Below, piece by piece: positions 1-7,260 of a stretch of DNA of 64,000 nt. The translations under genes were made by a program, and so were the position numbers. The notes under the pieces are model-generated. The model saw nothing but the letters and a program-made list of their open reading frames with translations, did no database searches and was not told where the DNA came from. Numbering within the stretch: the first letter of the stretch is position 1; each line of letters starts with the position of its first letter. Source of the DNA: Acidobacteriota bacterium (GTDB lineage Bacteria > Acidobacteriota > UBA6911 > RPQK01 > DATIPO01); assembly GCA_035471785.1 (NCBI GenBank), contig DATIPQ010000101.1, positions 1-64,000 on the forward strand, given 5' to 3'.

Positions 1-92
1 CCCACCGAGAGGGGCATCAGCAAGTAGGGAAAGAGGACATTATTCTTCACCGGCAACAAGGGCAGCCGGCCTTCGCGCGAATGTTCGTTCAT
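1..92 (-). CDS. lon: Lon protease, N-terminal fragment (runs off left edge)
   Basis: Reading leftward from an ATG at 92 gives a peptide beginning MNEHSREGR and continuing LPLLPVKNNVLFPYLLMPL, then SVG at the edge. The pattern LP(L/V)LP-x-(K/R)N-x-VLFP-x-x-x-(L/M)PL-x-VG is the signature start of the Lon substrate-binding (LAN) domain. Lon is an ATP-dependent serine protease of the cytoplasm that removes damaged and regulatory proteins. Only about 30 residues lie in the window, so nothing can be said about the ATPase or protease domains. The gene diverges from the gene starting at 241. Too short for a length-based ORF search, but the motif match is specific. Confidence 0.8.
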   Translation of the reverse strand, partial: MNEHSREGRLPLLPVKNNVLFPYLLMPLSV

Positions 93-240
93 CGGACTGC
101 CCCACAGTCTGAAGGTATTGACCTCTCTTTACAAGGGGAGCAAGGGGGGGCTGCGCGGGCAAGTGAGAGGCGGCCGATTAAGACCCTGGGCCCTGCTGTC
201 GATAAGAAAGTGAAGGGGCGGCAAAGCCGGGACGTAGTTT

Positions 241-1545
241 ATGGCGGACTATTTTCATCTCAGCGATTTCAAGAAGTTCGACATGTGGCTGGACGCCTTG
301 GTCGTTTTCCACGGTAAACCTGGGCTGCCCTTCGGCTTCAATGGCGAAGAGCTGCAACGCAACTTCCTGGTCGACGTGCGCACCTCGATGCAGATCGTGC
401 AAGACCTGCTCACGCTGGCCGACGCCCTGCTGCGCCGGGAACTGGAACACTACAAGATGGCCGATCCCACCATCGCCATCCATTCCGATCAAGACCCCCG
501 CCTGGAGGCCCGCCGCATCCGCAAGCTGCAGGCCGAGATGGCCGGCTTTCTCGACTTCTGGGACTTTCTCGAACAATTCCGGATCGTGGGCACCAGCACG
601 CTGCGACTGGAACACTTCTCGCGGCTGGAGTTCAAGTCGCTGGGATCGATCCTCACCAACCGCATCGAGCAGTTTCGTCAAGGCGAGGCTTTCAAGAATC
701 TGGGCGTGGGAGCCAGCAACTCCGAATTCCGCTACCTGGTGCAGCGCGACATCGTCCTTTCTCTGGAGATGCCCGGCGTGCAGGAGCAGGTGGAACGGAT
801 CTTCCTCGACTTCTTCCACATCCTTCAGTTGATCCGTTACATCCAGGAAGAGATGCGCCGCCAATTTCGCGTGCGCAAGCTGCTGGTGCTTTTCGGATAT
901 TGCTTTCACGCCTACCAGCGCTTTCTCGACCTGCTCAGCGAGTCGCGCGACTACCTCGACCGCTACCAGCCTGAAATCGTGGAGGCCATCTTCAGCACCA
1001 CCTTCGCCCTCAAGATGGAGACCAAGAAGGTCTTCGAGGAAAGGCTCGAAAACGTGGCCGACGAGGAGCGGGTCCGCAAAGCCTACGCCGAGATGGAGGA
1101 CGCGTTGGGGCTGGTGCAGAACGCCTTCCGGGAGTGCTTCATCAACCTGGTCCACCTGCTCAATCCCGATTTCGACGAGCGGCGGCTGTTCGAGGACATG
1201 CGCCATCTCTACAAGCAGACCCTCAAGCTGATCGAAGAACTCACTCAACTGCACGACATGGCCAAGTCGGCTCGGGACGACGGCAAGGACGAGAGCTTCT
1301 CGCAGGTGCTGGCCACCCTCGTCCACTTCGAAAAGACCTCCAAACGGCTGCTCTTTTTCAAGGACTGGCAGGACATCGAAGACTTCGTGCAGGAATTGGA
1401 CGAATGCGATCCTGCCGAGCGGCCTTTCGCGCTCCACCGCTTCGAGATTTTTCTCACCACCCTGCTCAGCGAAGTCGGCAAGCGCACCATCCTCAGCAAG
1501 TTCCGCGAGTCGGACGGGGCCGCCCGTAAGCAGGCTGCGCGTTGA
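241..1545 (+). CDS. conserved hypothetical all-helical protein
   Basis: A 434-residue soluble protein with no signal peptide or membrane segment. It is rich in Leu, Glu, Arg and Phe in heptad-like spacing and reads as alpha-helical throughout, with acidic helices around residues 270-300 and 330-350. I recognise no catalytic motif. The start is the ATG at 241, with a GGGGCGG stretch upstream as a possible ribosome-binding site. It ends 42 bases before glcE on the same strand, so it may be cotranscribed with glcE-glcF, but its role is unknown. Confidence 0.75.
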   Translation: MADYFHLSDFKKFDMWLDALVVFHGKPGLPFGFNGEELQRNFLVDVRTSMQIVQDLLTLADALLRRELEHYKMADPTIAIHSDQDPRLEARRIRKLQAEMAGFLDFWDFLEQFRIVGTSTLRLEHFSRLEFKSLGSILTNRIEQFRQGEAFKNLGVGASNSEFRYLVQRDIVLSLEMPGVQEQVERIFLDFFHILQLIRYIQEEMRRQFRVRKLLVLFGYCFHAYQRFLDLLSESRDYLDRYQPEIVEAIFSTTFALKMETKKVFEERLENVADEERVRKAYAEMEDALGLVQNAFRECFINLVHLLNPDFDERRLFEDMRHLYKQTLKLIEELTQLHDMAKSARDDGKDESFSQVLATLVHFEKTSKRLLFFKDWQDIEDFVQELDECDPAERPFALHRFEIFLTTLLSEVGKRTILSKFRESDGAARKQAAR

Positions 1546-1587
1546 GCGTATTGAGCCGCGGCATGCGATTGCCTACAATCTCATGCC

Positions 1588-2829
1588 GTGGAGGAGCTCA
1601 AACAAGCCTACCGATGGATCTCGCAGCAGCCCATGCCCCCCGTCTTCGCGCCTCACGACGTGGAAGAAGCCCGCGCCTGGCTCAAAGAAAAAAATCATCC
1701 GGGAAGCGGCGTGCTGGTGGCCGGAAGCGGCAGCCACTGGTTCATAGGAGGCCTCCCCGACAAGGTCAGCGACATTCTTTGGCTGCGCCGCTGGGGCCGC
1801 ATCCTCGACTATTCTCCCGGCGACATGATGGTCGAGGTTGAAGCGGGCTGCCCGCTGGGCGTCCTCAGCCGGCGCCTGGAGGAGGAGGGCCAGTTCCTTC
1901 CCTTCCTGCCTTTCCACGCCCCCGACTCCACAGTCGGAGGCACAGTGGCGGCGGCCTTGGAGTCGCCTTTCTCGGGCGAGCTGGGCGGGCCTCGCGAGTC
2001 CCTGATCGGGGTCGAGGTGCTGCACCCCGAGGGAATCCTCAGCCATGCCGGCGGCAAAGTGGTGAAGAATGTGGCCGGCTACGACCTGTGCAAGCTCTAT
2101 TGCGGCTCGCTGGGTACGCTGGGAGTACTGACCCGCCTGGTCTTCAAGGTGCGTCCGCTGCGGGGAGGTCGCAGCAGCGGGTTGATGGCTTTCGGCACCT
2201 TGTCCGATCTGCTGAGCAGCGCGCGACGCCTGCGCGACGAGGCCGCTCCGGCGGCTCTGCAGGTCCTTTCCGGGCGACTGCGGGCCGCTGCTCCGGCCCA
2301 GTTGTCGGAGGCCGGGTGGATACTGGCCGTCCGCCTCCTCGACGCTCCCGCGACGGCAGCCTACAAGCGCCGCCGCATCGAGGCCGAAGGCAATCTTGCG
2401 GCGTGGCTGGAAGGCGATGAGGAGGAGCTCTTCTGGAAAGACTGGAGCCGGCAGCAGCGGGAACTGCTGGCGCCCGGCAACGGCTGGGCGGCGCTGCTCA
2501 TCAACACCCGTCAGGCCAACCTGGCCCAGGCGGCCGCCGATCTGGAAAGCCATCTGGACGCCTCCGCCCGCCAGCTTTCCCTAACCGGCAGCTTTCAGCG
2601 CGCCAGCCTGCTCGCCTTCGTGAGGGAAGACGAGGATCTGTCAGGTCAGGTGCAGGCGCTGCGCCAGCGTTGGAATCTCAACCAGGATTCCCTTATCCTT
2701 TGGAAGGGGTCTGCCGAAGTGAAATCGCGGATCGACGTGTGGGGGACTCCCTCGCCCCTCAAGGTCCTGCAGAAGAGACTGCAACAGACCTTCGATCAGC
2801 ATGGAGTGCTCAACCCCGGACGAATGTGA
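1588..2829 (+). CDS. glcE: glycolate oxidase FAD-binding subunit GlcE-like
   Basis: A 413-residue FAD-linked oxidoreductase of the PCMH (FAD_binding_4) type. The FAD-binding region shows GSGSHWF at residues 46-52, STVGGTVAA near 114-122 and KNVAGYDLCKLYCGSLGTLG near 160-179, the arrangement typical of GlcE. GlcE works with GlcD and GlcF to oxidise glycolate to glyoxylate, passing electrons to the respiratory chain. A GTG start is used. The 3' end is followed directly by glcF. A glcD gene is not in the window. The assignment to the GlcE family is firm; the substrate could be another 2-hydroxy acid. Confidence 0.85.
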   Translation: MEELKQAYRWISQQPMPPVFAPHDVEEARAWLKEKNHPGSGVLVAGSGSHWFIGGLPDKVSDILWLRRWGRILDYSPGDMMVEVEAGCPLGVLSRRLEEEGQFLPFLPFHAPDSTVGGTVAAALESPFSGELGGPRESLIGVEVLHPEGILSHAGGKVVKNVAGYDLCKLYCGSLGTLGVLTRLVFKVRPLRGGRSSGLMAFGTLSDLLSSARRLRDEAAPAALQVLSGRLRAAAPAQLSEAGWILAVRLLDAPATAAYKRRRIEAEGNLAAWLEGDEEELFWKDWSRQQRELLAPGNGWAALLINTRQANLAQAAADLESHLDASARQLSLTGSFQRASLLAFVREDEDLSGQVQALRQRWNLNQDSLILWKGSAEVKSRIDVWGTPSPLKVLQKRLQQTFDQHGVLNPGRM

Positions 2830-2863
2830 TCTGCCTCAAGGCGCAGGCTCTGGAGATTTCCCC

Positions 2864-4123
2864 ATGGCTGCCAGCCAAAGCCGGAAAGTGCTCGACGACG
2901 ACCCTTTTGCCGTCAACCTGGACTGCATCCACTGCGGACTGTGCCTGCCCAAGTGCCCCACCTACCAGGAGCTGGGAAGCGAACCCGATTCCCCCCGCGG
3001 ACGCATCCACATCATGCGGGCGGCCGAGCAGGGACGTATCGAACTGGACCAGGCGGCGCTGGCGCATCTGGACGGATGCCTGGCCTGCCGGGCCTGCGAA
3101 AGCGCCTGTCCTTCGGGCGTCCGCTACGAATTGATGCTGACCGCCACCCGTGACCGCTGGCGCCGGGAGAATCCGCCGGGATGGCTGGCCCGCCTGGCTT
3201 TCGACGGTCTTCTGCCCCACCCCGGACGGCTGCGGGCGTCGGCACGTCTGCTGCGCCTCTACCAGCGCAGCGGGCTGCAGCGGCTGGTCCGCTCCAGCCG
3301 GGTGCTGGGCCTTGTTCCCTCCCTGCGCCAGGCCGAAGCCAAGCTGCCCGAAGTGCCGCCTCAAGAGCGCCTGAAGGACTTCTACCCGGCCCGCGGAACG
3401 GCCCGTAAGCGGGTGGGATTCCTGAGCGGATGCGTCATGCCCGTGCTCTTTCCCGAGGTTCACCGGGCCAGCATCGAAGTGCTCCGCAAGGCCGGATGCG
3501 AGGTGGTGGTGCCCCGCGGGCAGACTTGCTGCGGAGCCCTCCACAGTCATGACGGACTTCACTCCCGGGCCCGCCGTCTGGCCCAGCGCAACCTGTCCGC
3601 CTTCGGCGATGATCTGGACGCCATCGTGGTCAATTCGGCGGGCTGCGGGGCCGCCCTCAAGGACTATCCTCACTGGAAACCCGACAACCAGCAAGCCCGC
3701 CGCTTCGCCCTGCGCGTCAAGGACATCAGCCAATGGCTGGCCGAGCTGCAACCCCGCTGGACTCTGCGTCCGCTGCCCTTGACGGCGGCCTACGACGACG
3801 CCTGCCACCTTCTCCACGGACAGCGCGTCAGCAGCCAGCCGCGCCAGCTTCTCAAGAGCATTCCCGAGCTGCGCCTGCCCCCCGTTCCCAATGCCGACCG
3901 CTGCTGCGGGGCGGCGGGACTCTACACCCTGCATCAGCCTGAAATGTCGGAACGGCTCTTGCAGCGCAAGATGAAAGAACTCCTCTCAGTGCAACCCGAC
4001 CGAATTGTCAGCGCCAACCCTGGCTGCTTGCTGCAGTTTCGCTATGGAATAAAGACACTGGGGCTGAGTATCCGGGCTCAACACCCTGTGGAACTGCTCG
4101 GCGAAGCACTGGACGAAGCATGA
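2864..4123 (+). CDS. glcF: glycolate oxidase iron-sulfur subunit GlcF
   Basis: A 419-residue protein with two N-terminal 4Fe-4S motifs, C21-x2-C24-x2-C27-x3-C31-P and C72-x2-C75-x2-C78-x3-C82-P, followed by two cysteine-rich CCG domains (TCCGALHSHDG and RCCGAAGLY). This is the standard GlcF layout: the subunit carries electrons from the flavin subunits to quinone or another acceptor. I chose the ATG at 2864 because GGAG lies just upstream and the first iron-sulfur motif then falls at the usual distance from the N-terminus. An in-frame ATG at 2801 would overlap glcE by 29 bases and add 21 residues. Same strand and probably same transcript as glcE. Confidence 0.88.
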   Translation: MAASQSRKVLDDDPFAVNLDCIHCGLCLPKCPTYQELGSEPDSPRGRIHIMRAAEQGRIELDQAALAHLDGCLACRACESACPSGVRYELMLTATRDRWRRENPPGWLARLAFDGLLPHPGRLRASARLLRLYQRSGLQRLVRSSRVLGLVPSLRQAEAKLPEVPPQERLKDFYPARGTARKRVGFLSGCVMPVLFPEVHRASIEVLRKAGCEVVVPRGQTCCGALHSHDGLHSRARRLAQRNLSAFGDDLDAIVVNSAGCGAALKDYPHWKPDNQQARRFALRVKDISQWLAELQPRWTLRPLPLTAAYDDACHLLHGQRVSSQPRQLLKSIPELRLPPVPNADRCCGAAGLYTLHQPEMSERLLQRKMKELLSVQPDRIVSANPGCLLQFRYGIKTLGLSIRAQHPVELLGEALDEA

Positions 4124-4272
4124 AGCACTTTGCCAAGTCCTCTCGCCAATAGGCGAAAAAGCACTTATTGATGGGGGTTTGAGTTGATCATTTAACCCAA
4201 GAGTCTTGGAGTATGGGCAAAACATTAGACGTGCTTACAAGATATTTACAGAAATCCCCGTTAAACGACTAT

Positions 4273-4303
4273 TTGCAATTCCCTCTGACTCCATCGCTAT
4301 GGT
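4273..4303 (+). promoter_or_regulatory. possible sigma-70 promoter of murQ
   Basis: TTGCAA at 4273-4278 and TATGGT at 4298-4303 are spaced 19 bases apart, about 50 bases upstream of the murQ ATG. The surrounding 4124-4354 is visibly more AT-rich than the genes. The spacing is a little long, so this is only a candidate. Confidence 0.3.
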
Positions 4304-4354
4304 AGAGTGAGTTCGCTCCCACTCAACCGACGATCTAGAGGCGAGGGAACTCTC

Positions 4355-5344
4355 ATGAGCGAGGAACGAACATCTGCCCCGCCTGGGCAGAATTCCGCCG
4401 AGGAGTCCGGTGCCCACTTCGAGGGGCCGTCAACGGAACGCTCACTGGCCGATTCCTCCGATTTCGACCGGATGCCCACCTTGCAGGCTCTTCGCTTGAT
4501 GAACCGGGAGGACCGGCGCGCCATCGAGGCCGTGGAGAGGGCTCTGCCCAAGGTGGCCGAAGCGGCCGACGCCATTGCCCGGCGGCTCGGCGAGGGAGCG
4601 CGCCTCATCTATGTCGGCTCGGGTACCAGCGGACGGCTGGGAGTGCTGGACGCCGTTGAATGCCCGCCCACCTTCGGCAGCGATCCTGAAAAGGTGCAGG
4701 CGGTGCTGGCGGGCGGATATGAGGCCTGTTACGAGTCCAGCGAGGGGGCCGAGGACGATCCTCAGCGGGGCGCGGCCGATCTGCGCCGCCGCACCTTCAA
4801 CAAGCGCGATGCCGTGGTGGGCGTCAGCGCCAGCGGAAACACTCTTTACACCCTGGGCGCGATGCGCTTCGCCAAGCGCAGAAAGGCGCTCACCGTAGCC
4901 GTCACCTGCAATCCTTCCGGCGAAATGGTCAAGGTGGTCGACATCGCCATCGTGGCCGACACGGGTCCCGAGGTCATCGCCGGCTCCACCCGCCTCAAGG
5001 CGGCCACCGCCCAGAAGACCGTCCTCAACATGCTCAGCACCCTGGCCATGACCCGTCTGGGATATGTCTACGGAAAATGGATGATCAACATCGCCCCCAG
5101 CAACCGCAAGCTCTCGCGGCGGCGCCTCGAAATCGTGCGCGAGGCGGCGGGGGTGAGCGAGGAACGGGCTTCCGAGTTGCTGGAGAGGGGCGGGACGGTG
5201 GCCGTGGCCCTGGTCATGGCGCGACATCATTGCCGGGCCGAAGAGGCCCGCCGCCTCCTGGAAAGCGCTTCCTCGCTGCGAGCCGCTCTGCAAAAAGACG
5301 CCGGTTCGCTTGCGCAGCTCCCGACTTCCGGCGATCGATCCTGA
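4355..5344 (+). CDS. murQ: N-acetylmuramic acid 6-phosphate etherase
   Basis: A 329-residue cytoplasmic SIS-domain enzyme that cleaves the lactyl ether of MurNAc-6-phosphate to GlcNAc-6-phosphate and D-lactate during peptidoglycan recycling. The phosphosugar-binding loop GSGTSGRLG lies at residues 88-96. It is followed by VECPPTFG with the expected catalytic Glu (E102) and by EGAEDD, which carries the second conserved acid. GVSASGNT and SNRKLSRRR further on also fit the family. The ATG at 4355 is preferred because GAGGGAA lies 7 bases upstream; an in-frame GTG at 4307 is less likely. About 35 extra N-terminal residues are polar. It is a single gene; no MurK, MurP or AnmK neighbour is visible. 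Confidence 0.93.
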   Translation: MSEERTSAPPGQNSAEESGAHFEGPSTERSLADSSDFDRMPTLQALRLMNREDRRAIEAVERALPKVAEAADAIARRLGEGARLIYVGSGTSGRLGVLDAVECPPTFGSDPEKVQAVLAGGYEACYESSEGAEDDPQRGAADLRRRTFNKRDAVVGVSASGNTLYTLGAMRFAKRRKALTVAVTCNPSGEMVKVVDIAIVADTGPEVIAGSTRLKAATAQKTVLNMLSTLAMTRLGYVYGKWMINIAPSNRKLSRRRLEIVREAAGVSEERASELLERGGTVAVALVMARHHCRAEEARRLLESASSLRAALQKDAGSLAQLPTSGDRS

Positions 5345-5348
5345 CCAG

Positions 5349-5663
5349 CTAGTGCAGTGCGTCAGACGTTTTCAGCCACCCTGTGGCGTTATCCCACGCT
5401 TTCAGCGTTCAGACCTTTGCCGTCTTAAAACCCAGGGTGGCGCCGCCGTCTCGCTTGCGCTCGCCGCGGCTGACCCTGGGCTGGCGAATCGCTCGCCTTC
5501 AGCGAGCCCGGACTTGACTTCTAACACAGTTGCTGGACTGGCGGATCGCTCGCCTTCAGCGAGCCCGGACTTGACTTCTAACACACTCCCTGGCGAATCT
5601 GTCCCTGTCAGGGACAAGAACGGAGGGGGGCCCCGGCTCAGAACTTATGACCGGCAGCACTAG
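5349..5663 (+). repeat. dispersed repeat family A, copy A1 (two internal units)
   Basis: The element begins CTAGTGCAGTGCGTCAG and ends ACCGGCAGCACTAG, so the outer bases CTAGTGC and GCACTAG are inverted repeats. Inside are three parts: a long foldback built around ACCCAGGGT and ACCCTGGG, two tandem copies of a roughly 57-base unit carrying the hairpin CGCTCGC-cttca-GCGAGC, and a perfect small hairpin TGTCCCT-gtc-AGGGACA. Copies A2 (17791) and A3 (55742) share the same ends but have three and zero internal units. It contains no coding capacity and lies 4 bases after the murQ stop. Confidence 0.85.
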
Positions 5664-5722
5664 GCGGGCCGTGAGGCTTGTGAGTTGGATCTTGGGCGGT
5701 GGGAGTTGGCGCTTGGCGGGAG

Positions 5723-6046
5723 TCAATCGCGTTCCTTGACGATGACGGCGGTGCCGTAGGCCACCATTTCGGCGGCGGCCCCCATCACCGAGGAGGTGGA
5801 AAAGCGCACGGCCAGGATGGCGTTGGCTCCCAGGCGCTCGGCTTCTTCCACCATGCGGTCGAGAGCTTGTTCGCGGGCTTCGGCGGTCAGCTTGACGTAT
5901 TCGTGCACCTCTCCGCCCACCAGGTTGCGCATCCAGGCCACGATGTCTTTGCCCAGATGGCGGGCGCGCACCGAGTTGCCGCGAACCAGACCGACGGTCC
6001 TGACGATTTCGCTGTCCTTGAGGGTATCGGTGGTGGCGAGAATCAT
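5723..6046 (-). CDS. YbjQ/UPF0145 family protein
   Basis: A 107-residue protein of the YbjQ (UPF0145) family, recognisable from the opening MILATTDTLKDSEIVRTVGLVRGNSV pattern in shortened form (VxGxVxGxxVRAR), the central helix with EAxRLGANAI, and the C-terminal strand GTAVIV. The family forms pentamers and its biochemical role is not settled. The ATG overlaps the upstream gene's TGA in an ATGA, so it is the third gene of the sigma/anti-sigma operon. Full length for the family. Confidence 0.88.
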   Translation of the reverse strand: MILATTDTLKDSEIVRTVGLVRGNSVRARHLGKDIVAWMRNLVGGEVHEYVKLTAEAREQALDRMVEEAERLGANAILAVRFSTSSVMGAAAEMVAYGTAVIVKERD

Positions 6047-6489
6047 CGGTGAACTCCCTTGTAGCGGTCGGTACGGCTTTCTTTGATGCGCTCGGAGAGC
6101 ACCGAGAAGAAGAGCAGTCCGATGCCGCTGATCAAACCGAAGACGACGACTTTTTCCAGCAGCGAGTCCTGGGTTTCAAAGGCGTACCAGTAGAGGCCGT
6201 AGAGGGTCACCATAATCATCCACACCGACAGGATCAGGCCTCCCAGGCGGCGGCTGGCGCGCCCGGCCAGGGAGTTTTGGATGTCGGCCCAGTCTTCGCC
6301 GGTGGGCGTTTCAATGCTCATGGCAGCGGCTCTGCGCACTTCGCCCTTGATCTTTTGGAGCTTGCCGTAGAGCTCCTGCATGTCGGGGTCGGATTCCAGC
6401 ATGGCCTCGACTTCCTGGCGCTGCTGCAGGGGCAGTTCCCCGTCCAGGTATCCCGACAGATAGACTTCTTTTTCCTCGTGACTAAGCAT
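6043..6489 (-). CDS. membrane anti-sigma factor-like protein
   Basis: A 148-residue protein whose first 60 residues resemble the anti-sigma domain of zf-HC2-type proteins: YLSGYLDGELPLQQRQEVEA followed by LESDPDMQELYGKLQ. The zinc-binding HxxxCxxC motif is absent. Two membrane helices lie near residues 83-103 and 112-131. Anti-sigma factors of this type hold an ECF sigma factor at the membrane until a signal releases it. It overlaps the upstream sigma factor gene by 8 bases and the downstream YbjQ gene by 4, strong evidence of one operon. The signal sensed is unknown. Confidence 0.75.
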   Translation of the reverse strand: MLSHEEKEVYLSGYLDGELPLQQRQEVEAMLESDPDMQELYGKLQKIKGEVRRAAAMSIETPTGEDWADIQNSLAGRASRRLGGLILSVWMIMVTLYGLYWYAFETQDSLLEKVVVFGLISGIGLLFFSVLSERIKESRTDRYKGVHR

Positions 6490-7021
6490 CGCTGCCGTCC
6501 AAATATCGAATCAGTTTCTTGCGCGCGTGGTGAAGGCGCGACATGACGGTTCCTAGCGGAATCTCTTGAATTTCCGCGATCTCGGCGTAACTGTGTCCTT
6601 GATAATCTTTGAGAAAGATGATCTCCCGCTGCTCGGGCGGCAGCCGGTCCAAGGCGTTGCGGATCTCCATGCGCAGCAAACCGCCCTCGGTCTTACTTTG
6701 GGCTTTGCGGTCGGGCAAGACTTCCGGAAGGTCCTCGGAGCGGCGGCGGTTGCGCTTTCTCAACAGATCGATGGCCTGGTTGCGCACGATGGTCAGCAGC
6801 CAGGGCCCGAACTCGCGCTTGAGGTCGAAGCGGTTGAGATTCTGGTAGGCCTTGATAAAGGCGTCCTGCACCACGTCGAGGGCGTCTTCCTTGTTCTTGG
6901 TGTAGTAGTAGGCCAATCCGAAGGCGTGGTCGCGGTGGCGCTTGAAGATCTGATTGTAGGCTTCGGGCCGTCCGTTCCGCACCTGCCGTAGAAGATCCGC
7001 GTCTGCTGCTTCAGTCGCCAT
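6482..7021 (-). CDS. ECF-type RNA polymerase sigma factor (RpoE-like)
   Basis: A 179-residue group IV sigma factor. Sigma region 2 shows DALDVVQDAFIKAYQNLNRF and FGPWLLTIVRNQAIDLLRKR, and region 4 shows LPPEQREIIFLKDYQGHSYAEIA then GTVMSRLHHARKKL. It directs RNA polymerase to a stress or signal regulon. I start it at the ATG at 7021, which gives a normal family length; an in-frame GTG at 7096 would add 25 residues. The 3' end overlaps the anti-sigma gene. No clear ECF promoter for autoregulation was identified upstream. Confidence 0.93.
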   Translation of the reverse strand: MATEAADADLLRQVRNGRPEAYNQIFKRHRDHAFGLAYYYTKNKEDALDVVQDAFIKAYQNLNRFDLKREFGPWLLTIVRNQAIDLLRKRNRRRSEDLPEVLPDRKAQSKTEGGLLRMEIRNALDRLPPEQREIIFLKDYQGHSYAEIAEIQEIPLGTVMSRLHHARKKLIRYLDGSDA

Positions 7022-7154
7022 CGCCTCGAAGGGTGAAATGGGGGAAGGCTTCCTCCCCAAGAGTTGTTTCGGTTTCGCTATCGAATTGTACGCCACTTCA
7101 GGACCGAGTACGAACCTGGGGAAGGATTATTCATCAGGGCCGGTTCTCAAACGG

Positions 7155-7260
7155 CTAGCTGGTAGCGAGCGACCTCATACCGCCGAGGGCAATTGAGCCT
7201 TCACCGCGGTCGCTGAAACTTGACCCGTGTGTGAACTTGTTGGCCACCTAGTGGCCCTAG
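7155..7260 (+). repeat. dispersed repeat family B, copy B1
   Basis: A roughly 106-base element bounded by CTAG at 7155 and 7257. It contains CCTCATACCGCCGAG near the left end and GTGTGAACTTGTTGGCCAC followed by CTAGTGGCCCTAG at the right. The right end folds as GGCCAC-cta-GTGGCC. Other copies are B2 (9279, inverted), B3 (39960), B4 (57706) and a deleted B5 (58922). The final CTAG provides the stop codon of the permease gene reading in from the right. Confidence 0.85.

Noticed and set aside
178-1437. Long open frame antisense to the 434-residue protein
   Set aside because: High-GC third-position bias opens antisense frames; the plus-strand reading has the more protein-like composition, a start signal and coherent helices.
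4124-4172. Rho-independent terminator after glcF (CGCC-aata-GGCG then A-run)
   Set aside because: The stem is only 4-5 bp and there is no T-run on the plus strand.
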